From: DAOUKH01 sp965207995
Lineage (GTDB): Bacteria > Chloroflexota > Dehalococcoidia > SHYB01
DNA length: 64,000 nt
Direction: 5' to 3'
Assembly (NCBI GenBank): GCA_965207995.1
Contig: OZ242299.1
Span: 1,550,001-1,614,000, forward strand
Shown: piece by piece, positions 33,014-40,934 of the stretch
How positions within the stretch are numbered: the stretch's first letter is position 1
Layout of the letters: each line of letters starts with the position of its first letter
Position numbers and translations under genes: made by a program
The notes under the pieces: model-generated
What the model saw: only the letters and a program-made list of their open reading frames with translations
Databases searched by the model: none
What the model was told of the DNA's origin: nothing

Positions 33014-33053
33014 TAGTTACACAACACTTGTGTTGCTGTCAACATTTGTGTTG
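33014..33053 (-). promoter_or_regulatory. hicAB promoter with twin palindromic operators
   Basis: On the minus strand TTGACA (33042-33037) is 17 bp from TAACTA (33019-33014). The perfect palindrome CAACAC-TT-GTGTTG lies in the spacer (33022-33035) and a near-identical CAACAT-TT-GTGTTG overlaps the -35 (33040-33053), 18 bp apart. They are obvious candidates for HicB binding. Confidence 0.7.
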
Positions 33054-33091
33054 CGTGCGGGCGCGCACCCACAAAGAATCCCCGCCGCTCC

Positions 33092-34147
33092 CTACCGGAG
33101 CGGCGGGGCGTAGATCTGGCCGCCCTTGGGGCAGTCGGTGCAGGGGGCGTCGGACCAGAGGGCGTTGCGGCCGCCTTCGCGGGGGAGGCCGAGCCCGCCT
33201 GAGCCGAGGTGGCGGTCGTAGATCTCGCCGTAGTTGCCGACCTGCGCGATGACGGTCTGGGCGACGGTGCGGTCGAGGCCCAGGTCTTCCTGGCCCCAGG
33301 CGCCCTCGACGCCGAGGAGGCGCCGCACCTTGACGTTGTCCGAGGCGGCGCGGGCGGCGATGTTCGTGGAGTCGACGCCCAAGGCCTCGCCCTGGATGAG
33401 GATGCCCATCACCGTCTTTACGACGTCGAACCACTGGCTGTCGCCGTGGGGCACGAGCGGGGTGAGGGGCTCCTCCGAGATGACCTCGGGGAGGATCACG
33501 TGCTCATCGGGGTTGGGAAGGCTGGAGCGGAGCGCGGCCAAGGCAGAACGGTCGGTGGTGAAGACGTCGCAGGCGCCGCGGGTGTAGGCGTCGAGGGTGA
33601 CGTCGGCGGACTCGAAGATGCTCGCGGTGTAGTCCAGCCGGTTCTGACTGAAGAAGTCCTGCGCGTTTAGCTCGCTGGTCGTGCCCGCCAGGGTGCAGAC
33701 CGATGCGCCGCCCAGGTCGTAGGCGCTCGAGACGCCGAGGTGGGCGGGCACCATGAAGCCCTGGCCGTCGTAGAACATCGTCGGCACGAAGTCGCCCCAC
33801 GCGGCGTCGCGCGAGCTGGTCCACGTCGTCACGAAGATGAGCAGGTCGACCTCGCCGCTCTGCATGACGGGGCCGCGCTCCGCGGCGTCGATGATGCGCA
33901 ACTCGACGGCGTCGGCGTCGCCCAGGGTCGCCGCCGCGACGGCGCGGCAGAGGTCGATGTCGAAGCCGGTGTGGTTGCCACGCGTGTCGAGGAAGCCGAA
34001 GCCGGGGGTGTCCTCGAGGGTCGCGCAGACGACCTTGCCCCGGTCGCGCACCGAGGCGAGGCGCGAGTCGCCGTCGTGGTCGCCGGTCGAGGTGCAGGCT
34101 ACGGCGGCGGTCAGCGCGAAGGCGGCAAGGATGAGGATGAGGCGCAT
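33092..34147 (-). CDS. Amino-acid ABC transporter substrate-binding lipoprotein (AapJ/BztA-like)
   Basis: A 351-residue lipoprotein with lipobox TAAVAC (Cys18) and the periplasmic-binding-protein fold of polar-amino-acid receptors: VVCATLEDTPGFGFLD near 40, GNHTGFDIDLCRAVAAATLGD, and QVGNYGEIYDRHLG near the end, as in AapJ/BztA. No permease or ATPase gene is adjacent, so it is an orphan receptor or uses distant partners. A C-terminal fragment of a similar gene lies at 28746. Good call on family, substrate only general. Confidence 0.88.
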   Translation of the reverse strand: MRLILILAAFALTAAVACTSTGDHDGDSRLASVRDRGKVVCATLEDTPGFGFLDTRGNHTGFDIDLCRAVAAATLGDADAVELRIIDAAERGPVMQSGEVDLLIFVTTWTSSRDAAWGDFVPTMFYDGQGFMVPAHLGVSSAYDLGGASVCTLAGTTSELNAQDFFSQNRLDYTASIFESADVTLDAYTRGACDVFTTDRSALAALRSSLPNPDEHVILPEVISEEPLTPLVPHGDSQWFDVVKTVMGILIQGEALGVDSTNIAARAASDNVKVRRLLGVEGAWGQEDLGLDRTVAQTVIAQVGNYGEIYDRHLGSGGLGLPREGGRNALWSDAPCTDCPKGGQIYAPPLR

Positions 34148-34228
34148 GGGGTGGGGGCCTTTCTCGAAGCCTGGCGACTACATGATACCGCCTATCGCCA
34201 TGCCGCGGCCCGGCGCCGCCGGCGCGCC

Positions 34229-34574
34229 CGCCCTCAGTCCCTCCCAAAGGGAGGGAGGCTTAAGGTGCTCCCCCGTTGGGGGCGGTCTGCCCCCTCTCCC
34301 GCTGGGAGAGGGTTGGGGTGAGGGCGGGGGGTGGGGAGGGGCGTCCCCTCCCCTGTAGGGGCGACTCGCGAGTCGCCCGTCCCCTCCCGCCTCTCCCCCG
34401 CTGGGGGAGACTGAGAGAGGGCCGGGGGTGGAGCGGGGTGCGCCAAACGTCAACGCAGCCTGCGGCCCAAATCTGCAAACGTCTCCCCTGTAGGGGCGAC
34501 TCGTGAGTCGCCCGTCCCCTCCCGCCTCTCCCAGAGGGAGGCAGGCTTAACGTGCTCCCACGTTGCGGTAGACT
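34229..34574. repeat. Mosaic of GC-rich palindromic repeats
   Basis: The gene-free stretch 34148-34595 is almost entirely repeat: CTCCC-AAA-GGGAG type hairpins at 34229-34262, CCCTCTCCCGCTGGGAGAGGG at about 34302-34322 (shown here in parts), TAGGGGC-hairpin copies C (34348-34379, perfect 20-bp palindrome arms) and D (34482-34514), a CTCCCCCGCTGGGGGAG hairpin with ACTGAGAGAGG (34390-34420), and AACGTG-CTCC-CACGTT just before the next gene. A TAGACT at 34569 may be the -10 of the methyltransferase. Confidence 0.75.
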
Positions 34575-34595
34575 CTGGGGACCGGGAGGTTGTAC

Positions 34596-35234
34596 ATGAC
34601 GAGCGAGAAAGCGCGAACGGAGCGCATTCAACGGGTCTATGACGCGAAGGACTACACGGAGCTGACGAGTGAGTACGACGGCTGGGCGTCGAAGTACGAC
34701 GCCGATCTGGAGAACTTGGGTTTCAGCGCGCCGAGGGCCGGGGCCGAGCTCCTGGCGAAGTACGTCGGCGACAAGGGAGCGGAGGTGCTCGACGCGGGAG
34801 CCGGCACCGGCATGGTCGGCGTGGAGCTGGCCGGCCGCGGCTTCAGCCGCATCACGGCGCTGGACATGTCGCCGGGGATGCTCGAGACGGCGAAGCAGAA
34901 GGGCGTCTACGAAGACCTCATGGTCGGCGAGCTGGGGAAGCCGCTGCCGTTCGAGACGGGCGGCTTCGCCGGCACCACGTGCGTCGGCGTGCTGACGTAC
35001 GGCCACGCGCCGCCGGAGTCGCTGGACGAGCTGGTCCGCGTCACCAAGACGGGCGGCCCGGTTGTCTTCTCGATGCGAACCGACTTCTACACGGAGGGCG
35101 GTTTCGACGTTAAGCAGGCCGCGCTCGAAGCGGCCGGCACGTGGCGCCTGCTCGAGCGGGGCGCCCCCTTCCAGGCGATGCCCAACGGCGAGCCCGACAT
35201 TTGGTACGAGATGTGGGCCTACGAGGTGCTGTGA
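34596..35234 (+). CDS. SAM-dependent methyltransferase (WBSCR27/METTL27-like)
   Basis: A 212-residue class I methyltransferase of the Williams-Beuren-27 type: YDAKDYTELTSEYDGWASKY near 13-32, motif I VLDAGAGTGMVGVELA near 65, TALDMSPGML, and the closing NGEPDIWYEMWAYEVL. The target is unknown. The ATG at 34596 follows GGGAGG by 7 nt; a TTG 6 nt earlier is less likely. It is isolated between the repeat mosaic and the Fic locus. Confidence 0.86.
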   Translation: MTSEKARTERIQRVYDAKDYTELTSEYDGWASKYDADLENLGFSAPRAGAELLAKYVGDKGAEVLDAGAGTGMVGVELAGRGFSRITALDMSPGMLETAKQKGVYEDLMVGELGKPLPFETGGFAGTTCVGVLTYGHAPPESLDELVRVTKTGGPVVFSMRTDFYTEGGFDVKQAALEAAGTWRLLERGAPFQAMPNGEPDIWYEMWAYEVL

Positions 35235-35314
35235 GGGGGAACGGGCGGGGCTCCCTCGAAGGGGAAGACGGTGCCCTCGCGGACTTTCAGAAGGAAAAGA
35301 ATAGGTAAATGCTG

Positions 35315-35342
35315 TTGAAATGAACAAAGCCTCTGCTATTGT
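35315..35342 (+). promoter_or_regulatory. Promoter of the Fic gene in an AT-rich stretch
   Basis: TTGAAA (35315-35320) and TATTGT (35337-35342) are 16 bp apart. The whole stretch 35285-35397 is AT-rich, against a GC-rich genome, and the word GAAATGAAC occurs twice (35317 and again near 35371). Confidence 0.5.
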
Positions 35343-35397
35343 TTTATAGAGTAGAATATGGAAATGACTATGAAATGAACGAGGAAACGAACGGTAC

Positions 35398-36633
35398 ATG
35401 ACCACTGACCGCGTCAGCCGTTACGCTCTTCCTCAGCAATGGCTGCGCTACGACACCGTCGCCATAGCCGGGGTGTTGATAGAAGCCAAGACCGCCGCCG
35501 GCGTTCTGAGTCGGCTCCCCTACCTGTCCCGATGGATTGAACAGGTCCACGAGGAGCAACTGCGGTTGGAGGCGGTCGGCACCTCGCGCATCGAGGGTGC
35601 CCAGTTCACCCAACGCGAACAGGATGAAGCGTTCGTCCTCAATGCGTCCACGCGCACCGGGCTGACCCATTCGCAACGACAATTGCGGGCGGCCGACGCC
35701 ACGTATCGTTGGCTGCGCGGCCTCCCGGCCGACCGTCCGGTTACCGCCGACTTTGTGTTGGATATCCATCGCCGCATCGTTACGGGTTGCGATGATGATC
35801 ATTGCGTGCCCGGCGCGCTGCGCCGTGACGGAGCGAACGTTACCTTCGGAAGGCCGGTTTGCCGGGGAGCAGAAGGGGGTGTCGAGGTCGCCGACGCATT
35901 CCGGGCCCTGGGGCGGGCCTTTGCCGGAGAGTTTCGGAGGCACGACCGCATTGTCCAAGCGATGGCCGCGCACTACCACCTCGGTGCTATGCACCCCTTT
36001 GACGACGGGAATGGACGCACGGCGCGAGCATTGGAAGCGTTCATGCTGCGCGAGGCCGGAGTCAATGACATGGTCATGGTCAGCCTCTCCAACTACTACT
36101 ACGAGCACCAGGAGGAGTACCGCGCGGCGCTGTACGACTCACGCGCCGGCGGGCATGACCTCACGCCGTTTCTGAGGTTCGCCTTGCCGGCGGTCGCGGA
36201 GCGTTGCGACGCCCTTGCCGCTGAGATCCTCACCCACAACAAACGGACGCTCTATCGCGAGTTCGCGCACTCGCTGTTCGGGCGGCTGCGCAGTCCCCGT
36301 CGCCGAGCCCTGGCGGAGCGACAACTGCAGATCATCGACATGCTGCTGGATTCCGGACCCATGGAACCGTCGGATCTGATACGCCTGGCACGGGTGCACT
36401 ACGGGGGCCTCAAGTACGCTGGACGCGCCTTTGTGCGAGACATGAGCGACCTGCTTAGTCTCTCGGCCCTCGTCTGGAATGACGATCGTATCGCCGTTGA
36501 CCTCGATTGGCCGCAACGATTTTCGGAGTCGGGATTGCTTGAGCAATATGAGCGTATGCCTTCAGCGGCGCCCAGCCATCCCGCGCTGGCGGAACTATCG
36601 CGGCTGCTGGGATCCCGGCCCGCCCGTCGCTAG
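35398..36633 (+). CDS. Fic-family AMP transferase, class II (N-terminal inhibitory motif)
   Basis: A 411-residue Fic protein. The catalytic motif HPFDDGNGRTAR (His199) is complete, so AMP transfer to a target hydroxyl is expected. The inhibitory motif TSRIEG (62-67, with Glu66) in the N-terminal helix marks class II, self-inhibited members. The C-terminal 120 residues contain a winged-helix-like region (PMEPSDLIRLARVHYGGLKY). Target is unknown; many such proteins modify DNA gyrase or their own module. The AT-rich upstream DNA suggests transfer. Its stop overlaps that of the convergent gene in CTAG. Confidence 0.92.
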   Translation: MTTDRVSRYALPQQWLRYDTVAIAGVLIEAKTAAGVLSRLPYLSRWIEQVHEEQLRLEAVGTSRIEGAQFTQREQDEAFVLNASTRTGLTHSQRQLRAADATYRWLRGLPADRPVTADFVLDIHRRIVTGCDDDHCVPGALRRDGANVTFGRPVCRGAEGGVEVADAFRALGRAFAGEFRRHDRIVQAMAAHYHLGAMHPFDDGNGRTARALEAFMLREAGVNDMVMVSLSNYYYEHQEEYRAALYDSRAGGHDLTPFLRFALPAVAERCDALAAEILTHNKRTLYREFAHSLFGRLRSPRRRALAERQLQIIDMLLDSGPMEPSDLIRLARVHYGGLKYAGRAFVRDMSDLLSLSALVWNDDRIAVDLDWPQRFSESGLLEQYERMPSAAPSHPALAELSRLLGSRPARR

Positions 36634-37455
36634 CCGCCGGGCGGGTCGCGCCAGGGGAGGCCCTCGGTTATGCGGAGGAACTCGTCCTTGAGGGCCTCGT
36701 TGGCGACGATGATGGAGGGGCTGTCCAGCGAGATTGGCGCCCCGTCGCGGTCGGTGACCACCGCGCCGGCCTCCTGAAGCGAGCAGGATGCCCGCCGCGA
36801 TGTCCCACGGCGCGAGGCAATGGTGGAAGTAGACGTCGGCGCGGCCTGAGGCGGTGTAGGCAAGCCCCAGCGCCGCCGACCCCATGATGCGGACCGCCTG
36901 CATCCCCGGCCAGAGCCGGTCGAGGAGCTGCAGCGCGAAGCCGGCCATCGCGTCGTTGTAGCCCATGTCGGTGGCCAGGGTGGCCATGCTCAGGCTCGTC
37001 TTGTCGGAGACGCGTAGGGGCCGCCCGTTGCAGAAGGCGCCGCCGCCGCGCCGCGCCTCGAACATCTCGTCGCGGGAGGGGTCGTAGGTCGCGCCGTAGA
37101 CGACCTCGCCGTCGCGCGCCAGGGCGATGGTGGTGGCGAAGTAGGGGACGCCGATGGCGTAGTTCCGGGTGCCGTCCACCGGGTCGACGATCCAGGTGTA
37201 CGGGGAGTCCGCGCTTCCGCTTTCGCCCGACTCCTCCGCGAGGACGCGGAAGTCCTGGTACTCGGCGCGCAGGCGCTCGAGGATCAGCGCCTCCGCCTCG
37301 AAGTCGACATCGGTGACGAGGTTGGCTCGCCCCTTCGGGCGCACGTTCTTCTCGCCGTCGAACCGGTCGAGGAGCAGCGCGCCGGCGTCGCGAAGCAGGG
37401 GAAGGGCGACCTCGCCGACCTCTTTGCCGCTGCGGGAACGTGGAATATCCGCCAT
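36630..37455 (-). pseudogene. Inositol-monophosphatase-family gene, interrupted by a frameshift
   Basis: The N-terminal part has the metal-binding motifs EESGESG, WIVDPVDGTRNY and the late WDIAAG, all intact. Right after WDIAAGILL the frame is broken: one base too many in 36776-36781. The next frame continues as QEAGAVVTDRDGAPISL and ends normally at a stop overlapping the Fic stop in CTAG. Thus both halves are conserved and the break is recent or an assembly error. If corrected, the protein would be about 275 residues, a magnesium-dependent phosphatase acting on inositol phosphate, histidinol phosphate or fructose-1,6-bisphosphate. Confidence 0.82.
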
Positions 37456-37568
37456 GAAGGGACGCCGCGGCCTCGGACGGGGCACGCCGAACGTGAAGTC
37501 TAGCACACCCCTTAGAATGGAAGGTGAGCTTGTACAGAAGCGGAGCGGCAAGGGGAGGACGCATACCG

Positions 37569-38759
37569 ATGCCGAAGGGACGCAAAGGCTCGCTGCTCGT
37601 GCTGCAGTCCGGCGGGCCCACGCACGTCATCAATCAGAGCCTCGCCGGCGTCTTCTACGGGGCCGAGCGCAGCCGCGCCTTCGACCGTGTCTATGGGGCC
37701 GACCACGGGCCCCGCGGCCTCATCGCCGGCAACTTCATCGACCTCTCTGCCCAAACCGAGGCCGTCTGGCGCGCCGTCGCCCGCACGCCGGGGTCGGCGC
37801 TGGGCACCGCGCGCCGCAAGATCACCGCCGAGGATATTCCTGCCGTCTTCGAGGCGCTGCAGTCGCACAACGTCGCCTGCATCATCAACATCGGCGGCAA
37901 CGACTCCGCCGAGAACGCCCGCCTCTTCGGCGAAGCGGCCCGGAAGCGGGACTACCCGCTCACGGTGATCGGCGTCCCCAAGACCGTCGACAACGACCTG
38001 CCCGAAACGGACCACTGCCCCGGCTTCGGCAGCGCGGCGCGCTACCTCGCCCTCGCGACGATGAGCACCGCCCGGGACGCCGAGGCCATGGGCGTCGACC
38101 GCCCGATACTGGTGCTGGAGGCGATGGGGCGTAACGCCGCCTGGCTCGCCGTCTCGGCGGGCATGGCCAAGCGGGAGGAGCGCGACGCCCCGCACGCGAT
38201 CGTCAGCCCCGAGAAGGTCGTTCACGAGGACCGCTTCCTCGCTTTGCTGGACGAGGCGATGACCAAGTTCGGCTACGCCGTCGCCGTCGTCGCGGAGAAC
38301 GCCAAGGGCCCCGACGGGCCGCTGGGCGCCGGAGGCGAGCCCGACTACGTCGACGAGTTCGGTCACGCCTATTGGCCGAGCCCGGCGCACTATCTCTCCC
38401 GCTTGGCGAGCCGGCGGTTGAAGGTGCGCGCCAATTTCACCAAGCCGGGCATGCTGGCGCGGTCGATGGCGGCCACCATCTCTCGTGTCGACGCCCAGGA
38501 GGCGCGGATGGTCGGCGAGGCGGCGGTGCGCTACGCCCTACAGGGCGAGACCGGCAAGATGGTGACCCTGGTGCGCGCCCCCGAAGGCCCCTACCGGTGC
38601 ACCGTCGGACTGGCCCCGCTGGAGGCCGTCGCGGGCAAGGAACGCCTGCTCCCCGAGGGCTTCTCCGAGCCGGTCACCGATCTCCCCACGCGCCTCTTCC
38701 GCGACTACGCCCGCCCCCTCATGGGCGGCCCGCTCCCCCGCTTCGGCCGCTTCCGCTAG
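37569..38759 (+). CDS. 6-phosphofructokinase, probably PPi-dependent type
   Basis: Phosphorylates fructose-6-phosphate. The 396-residue protein has the Rossmann start LLVLQSGGPTHVINQSL, the phosphate-donor motif GGNDSAEN near 106, and PKTVDNDLPETDH near 137, where lysine after the proline marks PPi-using enzymes; ATP enzymes have PxTIDND with Thr/Ser there. MGRNAAWLAV is the substrate-binding MGR motif. The second Gly of the usual GGDDT/GGDGS is followed by Asn, an unusual variant. GGGGAGGA precedes the ATG. The donor should be checked biochemically. Confidence 0.85.
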   Translation: MPKGRKGSLLVLQSGGPTHVINQSLAGVFYGAERSRAFDRVYGADHGPRGLIAGNFIDLSAQTEAVWRAVARTPGSALGTARRKITAEDIPAVFEALQSHNVACIINIGGNDSAENARLFGEAARKRDYPLTVIGVPKTVDNDLPETDHCPGFGSAARYLALATMSTARDAEAMGVDRPILVLEAMGRNAAWLAVSAGMAKREERDAPHAIVSPEKVVHEDRFLALLDEAMTKFGYAVAVVAENAKGPDGPLGAGGEPDYVDEFGHAYWPSPAHYLSRLASRRLKVRANFTKPGMLARSMAATISRVDAQEARMVGEAAVRYALQGETGKMVTLVRAPEGPYRCTVGLAPLEAVAGKERLLPEGFSEPVTDLPTRLFRDYARPLMGGPLPRFGRFR

Positions 38760-39214
38760 CCGCTCGCGGCGCGGTGCGACTCCTCGATCGCGGCGGCGAG
38801 TGTTCCGGCGAATTCGTCGCAGACCTTGGGAAGCACGGGCGCCAGCAGCGCGTTCACCATGGGGCCTTGGAAGCCGCCGGGGACCAGCTCGAGGTGCACC
38901 TGCATCGTGGTCGCGCCGCCGTCCGCCGGCGCCGCGCTGAAGGCGCCCGATCCGGCGACGTTGTCGTTCGTTGCTTCAAGCGTGAACGCGACGCGTGACG
39001 GCTCGTCCCACTCGGTGATCCGGATGCGGAACGTCACCGCCTTGCTCAGTTGGCCGATCTGCCCCTTGAGCGTCCACAGCGACTCGTCATCGGAGAGCCG
39101 CTCGTGCGACTGGTAGCCGGTCACCAGCGGCGCCCAGTTGTCCATGTCGCTGGTGAAGCGCCACACCGCCTCGATGGGAGCGCGGACCTCGCGGACGGCC
39201 TCGCCCACGGCCAC
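38756..39214 (-). CDS. SRPBCC/CoxG-like protein
   Basis: A 152-residue START-like protein resembling CoxG and polyketide-cyclase-like lipid/ligand-binding proteins: REVRAPIEAVWRFTSDMDNW, WTLKGQIGQLSKAVTFRIRI, and the C-terminal helix. CoxG recruits CO dehydrogenase to the membrane but no cox genes are nearby, so here it probably binds a hydrophobic ligand. Start GTG 39214 is 3 nt after the stop of the FAD dehydrogenase, suggesting a shared substrate or an operon. Its stop lies within a CTAG shared with pfk. Confidence 0.82.
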   Translation of the reverse strand: MAVGEAVREVRAPIEAVWRFTSDMDNWAPLVTGYQSHERLSDDESLWTLKGQIGQLSKAVTFRIRITEWDEPSRVAFTLEATNDNVAGSGAFSAAPADGGATTMQVHLELVPGGFQGPMVNALLAPVLPKVCDEFAGTLAAAIEESHRAASG

Positions 39215-39217
39215 GGC

Positions 39218-40879
39218 CTAGCCTCCCGACGGCAGGTCGCGTGACGGCTGCGCCGCGGCCGCCTTCCCCGCGATATAGCCGAACGTCATCGCGGGGCCCA
39301 GCGTCGCGCCGCCGCCCGGATAGGTGGGGCCGAAGACCCCGGCGGCCACATTGCCCGCCGCGAAGAGCCCGTCGATGAGCCCGCCGCGGTGGTTCTTCAC
39401 CCGCGCGTTCTCGTCGGTCCGCGGCCCGCCGTTGGTGCCCAGGGCGCCCCACAGGATGGGGAGGGCGTAGAAGGGCGGCGTCTCCAGCGGCGAGAGCGTC
39501 CGCGCCGCGTCGTAGTCGCCGCCGGTGTGGGGCCCGTAGGCCCTGGCGCCCCGCTGGAAGTCGGGGTCGACGCCTTCGGCGGCGAAGCGGTTGAAGCGGG
39601 AGACCTGCTCGTCGAGGCCGTCGGCGTCGATGCCCACCTTCTCCGCCAGCTCGCGAATGGTCGCCGCCTGGTCGAGCCAGTCGGGAGCGGGCTCGCCGGG
39701 CATCATGGTGAAGATGATGTTCGTGCTCTTGCAGGCGTCGTCGAAGATGGCCCACGACGGGTAGTTGGGGTGCTCCTGCGCCACCGGGTCGAAGGTGTAG
39801 AAGGTCTTGGGCAGGTCCATGTAGGTGGTGCACTCGTTGACGAAGCGCTTGCCGGAGCGGTTGACCAGCATCGCGCCGGGGAGCGTGGGAATGCCGCTGC
39901 CGGTGTGCGCGAGGGGGTGCCCCTCGAACTCCATCGTCGGATCGACCACCGCCGGACTCCACCAGGCCTGGCCCATGTTCCCCAGGGCGGCCCCGGCCTC
40001 CATCGCCATGACGAGGCCGTCGCCGTCGTTGTAGGGCGGGCTGAGGGGATGGGTGAGGCCTTGCCGCAGGAAGGTGCTGACCAGCTCCTTGTTCCATTCG
40101 TAGCCGCCGGTGGCGAGGATGACGCCCCTCCGGGCACCGACGTACAGGTCGCCGCCTTCGTACTCGGCGCGCACGCCGACGGCCGCGCCGTCGCCGTCGA
40201 GCACCAGCTCGCGGGCCGGGGCCTCCGTCAGCGCCTCGACGCCACGGTCGAGGAGCCCCTTGAACAGCGACGCCACGAGCGCGCCGCCCATGGTGCGGAT
40301 GTCGTTCTGCGCCCGCTCCGCCAGCAACTCGAAGTTGATCTGCGACGGGTCGCTCGCGACGGAGCCCTCCTCCATCGTGATCGGCGGGTAGATGGGGCTG
40401 ATGCGGAGCCGCTGGGCCCACTCGCCCAACTGCTTGGCGTCGAAGGGATGGTTCTCGATGGAGCGTCCCCGTTGCTTGCCGCCGGGGAACTGGTGGTAGT
40501 AGTCGGCGAACCAGCTCGTGGAGAACATGCGGAGCGGCGTGTGCTCTTCGAGGTAATCGATCATTTCGTGGGCGGTGTCGACGTAGACCTCGAGCAGCGC
40601 CGAGTCGGGCTCAATGCCCAGGGTGAGGCGGCGCAGGTACGTCAGGGAGTCCTCGCGGGAGTCCTCGACGCCCACCGCGGCCATGTGCTTGTTGCGGGGA
40701 ATCCAGGGCATCCCGCCGGAGACGCCGGTCGTCCCGCCGATCAGCGGGGCCTTCTCCAGCAGCAGCGTCTCGGCGCCGCCGTCGTGGGCCAGGGTGGCGG
40801 CCACGAGGCCGGCCCCTCCCGACCCAAGCACCACGACGTCGACTTCACGGTCCCACTTCGTGGGAATCTTGGCAGGCAT
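39218..40879 (-). CDS. FAD-dependent dehydrogenase, 3-ketosteroid-delta1-dehydrogenase-like
   Basis: A 553-residue flavoprotein of the FAD_binding_2 family (fumarate reductase/KstD). It has VVVLGSGGAGLVAATLA (residues 15-31), the LEKAPLIGGTTGVSGG motif near 42, NGDG-type ILATGGYEWN, and the C-terminal TYPGGGATLGPAMTFGYIAG. Such enzymes desaturate ketosteroids or related cyclic ketones. It is followed 3 nt later by the CoxG-like gene. A steroid-like or alicyclic substrate is likely, not proven; ketosteroid genes are not otherwise present. Confidence 0.88.
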   Translation of the reverse strand: MPAKIPTKWDREVDVVVLGSGGAGLVAATLAHDGGAETLLLEKAPLIGGTTGVSGGMPWIPRNKHMAAVGVEDSREDSLTYLRRLTLGIEPDSALLEVYVDTAHEMIDYLEEHTPLRMFSTSWFADYYHQFPGGKQRGRSIENHPFDAKQLGEWAQRLRISPIYPPITMEEGSVASDPSQINFELLAERAQNDIRTMGGALVASLFKGLLDRGVEALTEAPARELVLDGDGAAVGVRAEYEGGDLYVGARRGVILATGGYEWNKELVSTFLRQGLTHPLSPPYNDGDGLVMAMEAGAALGNMGQAWWSPAVVDPTMEFEGHPLAHTGSGIPTLPGAMLVNRSGKRFVNECTTYMDLPKTFYTFDPVAQEHPNYPSWAIFDDACKSTNIIFTMMPGEPAPDWLDQAATIRELAEKVGIDADGLDEQVSRFNRFAAEGVDPDFQRGARAYGPHTGGDYDAARTLSPLETPPFYALPILWGALGTNGGPRTDENARVKNHRGGLIDGLFAAGNVAAGVFGPTYPGGGATLGPAMTFGYIAGKAAAAQPSRDLPSGG

Positions 40880-40934
40880 GTTCGACCTCCCGCCGCGGCC
40901 GGGCGCGGCGTCGTTGGCTTCGGGGCTTTCGAGG

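Noticed and set aside
26414..33120. Integrative element starting at tRNA-Ile
   Set aside because: No integrase gene, no repeat of the tRNA 3' end and no conjugation or phage genes; accessory character alone is not enough.
34148..34595. Small protein genes in the repeat mosaic
   Set aside because: Open frames here consist of repeat palindromes (Pro/Gly/Ser-rich) without start sites or conserved features.
38756..39214. Assigning the SRPBCC protein as a true CoxG of a CO dehydrogenase system
   Set aside because: No coxL, coxM or coxS genes are present in the window and the coupled gene is a ketosteroid-dehydrogenase-like flavoprotein.
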